Part shown: positions 60,854 through 64,000 of the stretch, piece by piece
How positions within the stretch are numbered: the first letter of the stretch is position 1
How the letters are laid out: every line of letters starts with the position of its first letter
From: Rhodococcus jostii RHA1
GTDB taxonomy: Bacteria; Actinomycetota; Actinomycetes; Mycobacteriales; Mycobacteriaceae
DNA: 64,000 nucleotides
NCBI RefSeq assembly: GCF_000014565.1
Contig: NC_008271.1
Span: forward strand, 248,001-312,000
Direction: 5' to 3'
Position numbers and translations under genes: made by a program
Notes under the pieces: generated by a model
The model's input: the letters and a program-made list of their open reading frames with translations, nothing else
Database searches by the model: none
What the model was told of the DNA's origin: nothing

Positions 60854-62077
60854 CTATACATCCATCGTGAGTGCGTCGTCCGCGCCGATCAACAGGCGCC
60901 CGTAGACCTCTTTGCCGACCTCGGGGGTGACGTAGGCGTGCCGCCCCGCGATCTCTGCATCGCGCCAGATCTGGTTGAGGACGTTCGCGTCGGCGAACGA
61001 GCCGGCCCCGTTGGTGGTCATCAGGATGTCGATCCCGTCCTTGACGAGCTCCGCGATGATCCCGGTGTTGTTCCGGATCCGCCCGCGGGTGATCAGGTCG
61101 GGCAACTCACCACGTGCGGCGGCGTTGTCGATGTCGGCGGTGGCCTGCTGCATCAGGAGCTCGGCCATGTTGAACTTCGTTGCGGCCGCCGCCACGCCGA
61201 GCTGATGCGTCGGCGAGTTCTTCGCCGCCGTGTACCTGGTGTAGGCCACCCGCTTGTTCGGCAGTTTCTCCAGTGTCAGCTCCATCGCATGCCGAGCCAG
61301 ACCGAGCTGCGCGCCGACGAGAATCAGCGCGGCGACCGGGATGAACGCCATGTTGGAGTTGCGTTCGGTGCTCTTGTACGGGGTGGCGAAGTCCGCCTCG
61401 CGCATTGCGACGAACCGCTGAATTCGGTGGTCCGGGACGAAGTGGTCTTCCACGACGATGGTGTCACTGCCCGATCCCTTCATCCCCGCCACGAACCAGG
61501 TCGGCTTAATCGTCCACGCATCCTTGGGGATGAGCGCGAGCGCACGCGGGTCCTCGCCTTCCTCGACGTCGAGGGCGATACCCAGGGTGCCCCAGTCCGC
61601 GGCGAACGATCCGGACGAATACGGCCACTGGCCACTGACGATGTAACCGCCTTCGACCCGCTCGGCCTTGCTACCGGGCGTGAAGATGCCGCAGCATTTG
61701 GCGTCGGGATTCGCGCCGAACACGTCGTCTTGCGCCTGCTGCGAGAACGTGGTGCCGAACCAGGTGCACACGTTGAGCAGTGCGACCGCCCATGCCGTGG
61801 AACCGTCGCCCTTCGCGACCTCGGCGACCGTCTCCATCGCGGTCCGAAGGTTTTCCTCGTAGCCGCCGTAGCGGCGGGGCACGAACAGCTTGAACAGGCC
61901 CTCGGCCTCCAGCGCGGCCATCACCTCCGGCGCGGCACGCCGGTCAGCGGACCCCTGGTCGGCGTACTGGCGGATCAGCGGGATGAGCGCGGTCGCCTTG
62001 CCGATGACCTCCCGGTTCGGACGCGAGGCGTCGACGTCGGCGGTCTCCGTGCTGGTGGGTTCGAGCGTCTGAGTCAT
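60854..62077 (-). CDS. Flavin-dependent monooxygenase, acyl-CoA-dehydrogenase fold (resorcinol hydroxylase-like)
   Basis: 407 residues from ATG 62077. FKLFVPRRYGGYEENL, GSTAWAVALLNVCTWFG, SGQWPYSSGS, WFVAGMKGSGSDTIVVED and GIDILMTTNGAGSF follow the acyl-CoA-dehydrogenase-like group D monooxygenases (HsaA, GraD). With the reductase, a hydroxyquinol dioxygenase and maleylacetate reductase in one operon, it most likely ortho-hydroxylates resorcinol or a similar phenol to hydroxyquinol. Substrate is inferred from context. Confidence 0.87.
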   Translation of the reverse strand: MTQTLEPTSTETADVDASRPNREVIGKATALIPLIRQYADQGSADRRAAPEVMAALEAEGLFKLFVPRRYGGYEENLRTAMETVAEVAKGDGSTAWAVALLNVCTWFGTTFSQQAQDDVFGANPDAKCCGIFTPGSKAERVEGGYIVSGQWPYSSGSFAADWGTLGIALDVEEGEDPRALALIPKDAWTIKPTWFVAGMKGSGSDTIVVEDHFVPDHRIQRFVAMREADFATPYKSTERNSNMAFIPVAALILVGAQLGLARHAMELTLEKLPNKRVAYTRYTAAKNSPTHQLGVAAAATKFNMAELLMQQATADIDNAAARGELPDLITRGRIRNNTGIIAELVKDGIDILMTTNGAGSFADANVLNQIWRDAEIAGRHAYVTPEVGKEVYGRLLIGADDALTMDV

Positions 62078-62248
62078 CGAAGGTCTCCTCTACACTGATG
62101 AATGTGACCGGTGCCACGTTGTTATCGAAGATAATGAGCAATCGCGGCCGTCGAAATCCTCATAACGCGATCGCGTATCCACTTCGCGACTTTCTTCCGT
62201 AATCGAGGACTTCGGCAGGGCGCAGCACCGTTAGTGAAGAGGTCCACA
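62078..62248. promoter_or_regulatory. Divergent promoter region, hydroxyquinol operon and AraC gene
   Basis: It separates two divergent starts. It is AT-richer at 62115-62160 and contains the perfect 12-bp palindrome ACGCGATCGCGT (62165-62176), a candidate operator, though AraC proteins usually bind direct repeats. Confidence 0.55.
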
Positions 62249-63307
62249 ATGAAGCACAACGAGACAGCACACACTGGGCGGCAACAGAGATCGGATGCCG
62301 AGGTGGCGGCGATCCCCAAGATCGGGGAAAGCAGCATCCTCTGCGTCACCAACGACTTGGATGAGTTCCGAGCCAGCCTGAACACCGTCTTCTACCCCGC
62401 CGATATCGGTTTCGTCGGGAGTCGAACGCGGGTGTCGAGCGCCGAACTCTCCGCCGTCCGGCTGAATTACCTCACCATCGGCCGCGCCAGGTTCGGCAGT
62501 GAAGCGCGAGTCGATCCCGGGGATCTCGGCACCTACCACGTCAATGTTCCGCTCGAAGGTTCAGTGGTTTCGGTGTGCGGTTCCCAGCAGATGACCGCCA
62601 CACCGCAACACGCCGCGGTCTTCAGCCCGAACGAGCACACAATCTTGCCGCGGTGGGATGCCGACGCCACTCAAATCTGCATCAAGATCGACCGGGCGGG
62701 CCTGCAGGGGGAGTTGGCGCAACTACTCGGGCGCCCGATCGACCAGCGGATCCGCTTCGACCTCGCCCTCGATCTGACGACCCCCGCCGGCGCCCGATGG
62801 CTGTCTCTGCTCAATCTCCTGCTCTCCACCCTCGACGACCCCGGCCTCGTCCCGACCCCCGGCCTCGCCGCCCACGTGAACTACCTCGAGCGGGCCCTCA
62901 TCGCGGGTCTGCTCGTCCACCACACCCATTCGATGAGCGCCGAACTGAACGCACCCCAGCCGGTCCGCAGCCCCCACGCCGTGCAAAAGGTCCTCGACCA
63001 GTTCGAGTCCGTCCCCGGCGCCCAATACACCATCGGCGATCTTGCCGCCATCGCCGGAATAGGTGCCCGTCAGCTGCAGAAACTCTTCCAGGACCAGTTC
63101 GGAATGCCCCCATCGGTCTACCTACGACACCTCCGCCTCGACGGTGTCCGACACGACCTCCTCCTCGGCGACGAGAACACCACCGTCGGTCACACCGCCT
63201 TCAAATGGGGCTTCAATCACCTGGGCCGATTCGCCAACAGTTACGAGGACAAGTTCGGAGAATCGCCGTCTCACACGCTGCGTGCGGCGATCAGGAAAAC
63301 ACATTGA
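62249..63307 (+). CDS. AraC-family transcriptional regulator
   Basis: 352 residues from ATG 62249 (AGAGG upstream); GTG 62234 is possible. The N-terminal half is the AraC-binding-like-2 type domain (RVSSAELSAVRLNYLTIG, YHVNVPLEGSV). The C-terminal 100 residues carry two helix-turn-helices (IGDLAAIAGIGARQLQKLFQ and TVGHTAFKWGFNHLGRFANSYEDKFGESPS). It is placed divergently from the hydroxyquinol operon and should activate it in response to the aromatic substrate. Confidence 0.9.
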   Translation: MKHNETAHTGRQQRSDAEVAAIPKIGESSILCVTNDLDEFRASLNTVFYPADIGFVGSRTRVSSAELSAVRLNYLTIGRARFGSEARVDPGDLGTYHVNVPLEGSVVSVCGSQQMTATPQHAAVFSPNEHTILPRWDADATQICIKIDRAGLQGELAQLLGRPIDQRIRFDLALDLTTPAGARWLSLLNLLLSTLDDPGLVPTPGLAAHVNYLERALIAGLLVHHTHSMSAELNAPQPVRSPHAVQKVLDQFESVPGAQYTIGDLAAIAGIGARQLQKLFQDQFGMPPSVYLRHLRLDGVRHDLLLGDENTTVGHTAFKWGFNHLGRFANSYEDKFGESPSHTLRAAIRKTH

Positions 63308-63620
63308 GCGCGGTGCTCGGGTCCGGCTTGATCGTCTTCTCAGGTGAACACGGGGCCTGTGTGCACGCACCGGCCACGACGACCGCTGGCCGATGCAGCT
63401 GGGGATGGCGTCCGATTCGCAAAGTGGACGAACCGCCTCGCGAAGTGGATTTCCACGGACCAGTCTGTAGCCTATCGTCACATTCGATGACGAACACACC
63501 ACGGCCGGACTGAGAATCAGTCGGACCGGCCGGACCGACCTGCAGGGGCGCTCCACCTTCCGTCCGGCCGCCGATTCCACCTGTGTCGGAAAGTAAATGG
63601 CCGGCGCCCGGGAGATGCCG
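63308..63620. other. Intergenic, promoter of the WhiB gene
   Basis: No gene supported on either strand. No strong hairpin noted. Confidence 0.4.
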
Positions 63621-63917
63621 ATGGAACAGACACCACGAAGTGCCGTGACGCTGGCACCCACCCTGGACACATGGTCTTGGCAGCTGCGTGCTCGATGCCG
63701 ATCGATGGACACCGAGTTCTTCTTCCCTCGGGTGGGAGAACCACACGGAGCACGCGTGCGCCGAGAACGGGCAGCCAAGACCATCTGCAGTATGTGTCCT
63801 GTGCAAGAGAACTGTCGCGAGCACGCGCTCGCGACAGGAGAGTACGGAGTGTGGGGCGGTACGTCGGACACCGATCGGCGACGAACACGGCCGGCGCCCG
63901 TTTTGCGGAAACACTGA
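63621..63917 (+). CDS. WhiB-family regulator
   Basis: 98 residues from ATG 63621 (GGGAG 7 nt upstream); ATG 63597 is an alternative. Cys26, Cys56, Cys59 and Cys65 bind the iron-sulfur cluster and GVWGGTS (76-82) is the WhiB turn. The C-terminus DRRRTRPAPVLRKH is the basic DNA-binding tail. A typical WhiB, unlike the divergent one at 15589. Nothing is recognised in the last 80 bases of the window. Confidence 0.92.
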   Translation: MEQTPRSAVTLAPTLDTWSWQLRARCRSMDTEFFFPRVGEPHGARVRRERAAKTICSMCPVQENCREHALATGEYGVWGGTSDTDRRRTRPAPVLRKH

Positions 63918-64000
63918 GATCTTGCCCCATTGCAGGCGGACGAGCACCACTGTCCACGACGGAACAAGTGCCCATGTTCCCACTGCTCGATCGCCCGAAG

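Noticed and set aside
1..64000. tRNA or rRNA genes
   Set aside because: No cloverleaf or rRNA-like segment was recognised by eye; a covariance-model scan could not be run.

Overview
The window looks like part of a large conjugative plasmid, or a chromosomally integrated relative, from a mycolic-acid actinobacterium such as Rhodococcus or Gordonia. The evidence is high-GC coding sequence, many GTG starts and ATGA/GTGA overlaps, WhiB- and Lsr2-type genes, a cutinase-family protein, a DUF3068 protein and actinobacterial secretion/conjugation genes. No rRNA, tRNA or CRISPR array was seen.

Layout. (1) 1-2.6 kb: a minus-strand operon of a ribbon-helix-helix (RHH) protein, a protein carrying family-B DNA polymerase-like palm motifs, and a helix-turn-helix protein cut by the window edge. 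(2) 2.8-6 kb: two small paralogues, a phospholipase D-like protein, a frameshifted Lsr2 remnant and about 1 kb without convincing genes. (3) 6-14.5 kb: plasmid maintenance. This holds a DUF2637 membrane protein, parA with an RHH parB-like gene, about 1 kb of non-coding DNA built from a degenerate 9-bp repeat, conserved hypotheticals, and a putative replication initiator. (4) 14.7-24 kb: a WhiB-like operon interrupted upstream by an IS256-family element, an XRE regulator, and a small chromosome-like set (YciB, P450 lacking EXXR, DUF3068). (5) 22.9-51.5 kb: conjugation, as two divergent operons around a 1-kb repeat-rich intergenic region. The leftward operon has membrane proteins, a VirB4-like ATPase, a VirB6-like protein and a three-domain cell-wall hydrolase. 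The rightward operon has an FtsK/TraB-like ATPase, a ParA-like ATPase, exported proteins and a cutinase. The leftward operon is split by an intact 7,036-bp Tn7-like transposon (tnsA-tnsB-tnsC-tniQ) with 11-bp terminal repeats and a 5-bp target duplication. (6) 51.8-57 kb: a decayed zone with a frameshifted and truncated helicase, a DUF932 remnant, a toxin-antitoxin-like pair and a truncated Ser/Thr kinase. (7) 57-63.3 kb: a hydroxyquinol-pathway operon. It encodes a flavin-dependent monooxygenase with its reductase, an intradiol dioxygenase, maleylacetate reductase, two small ferredoxin-like-fold proteins and a RibB homologue that lacks its catalytic motif, under a divergent AraC regulator. 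The set fits resorcinol-type aromatic degradation to 3-oxoadipate. A WhiB gene follows.

The strongest unusual signals are the 9-bp-periodic (A/C)TAG arrays next to parA with related operator-like sites elsewhere, the polymerase-like operon at the left edge, and the TniQ with a C-terminal PadR-like domain. All function calls come from reading the sequence; no database search was run.
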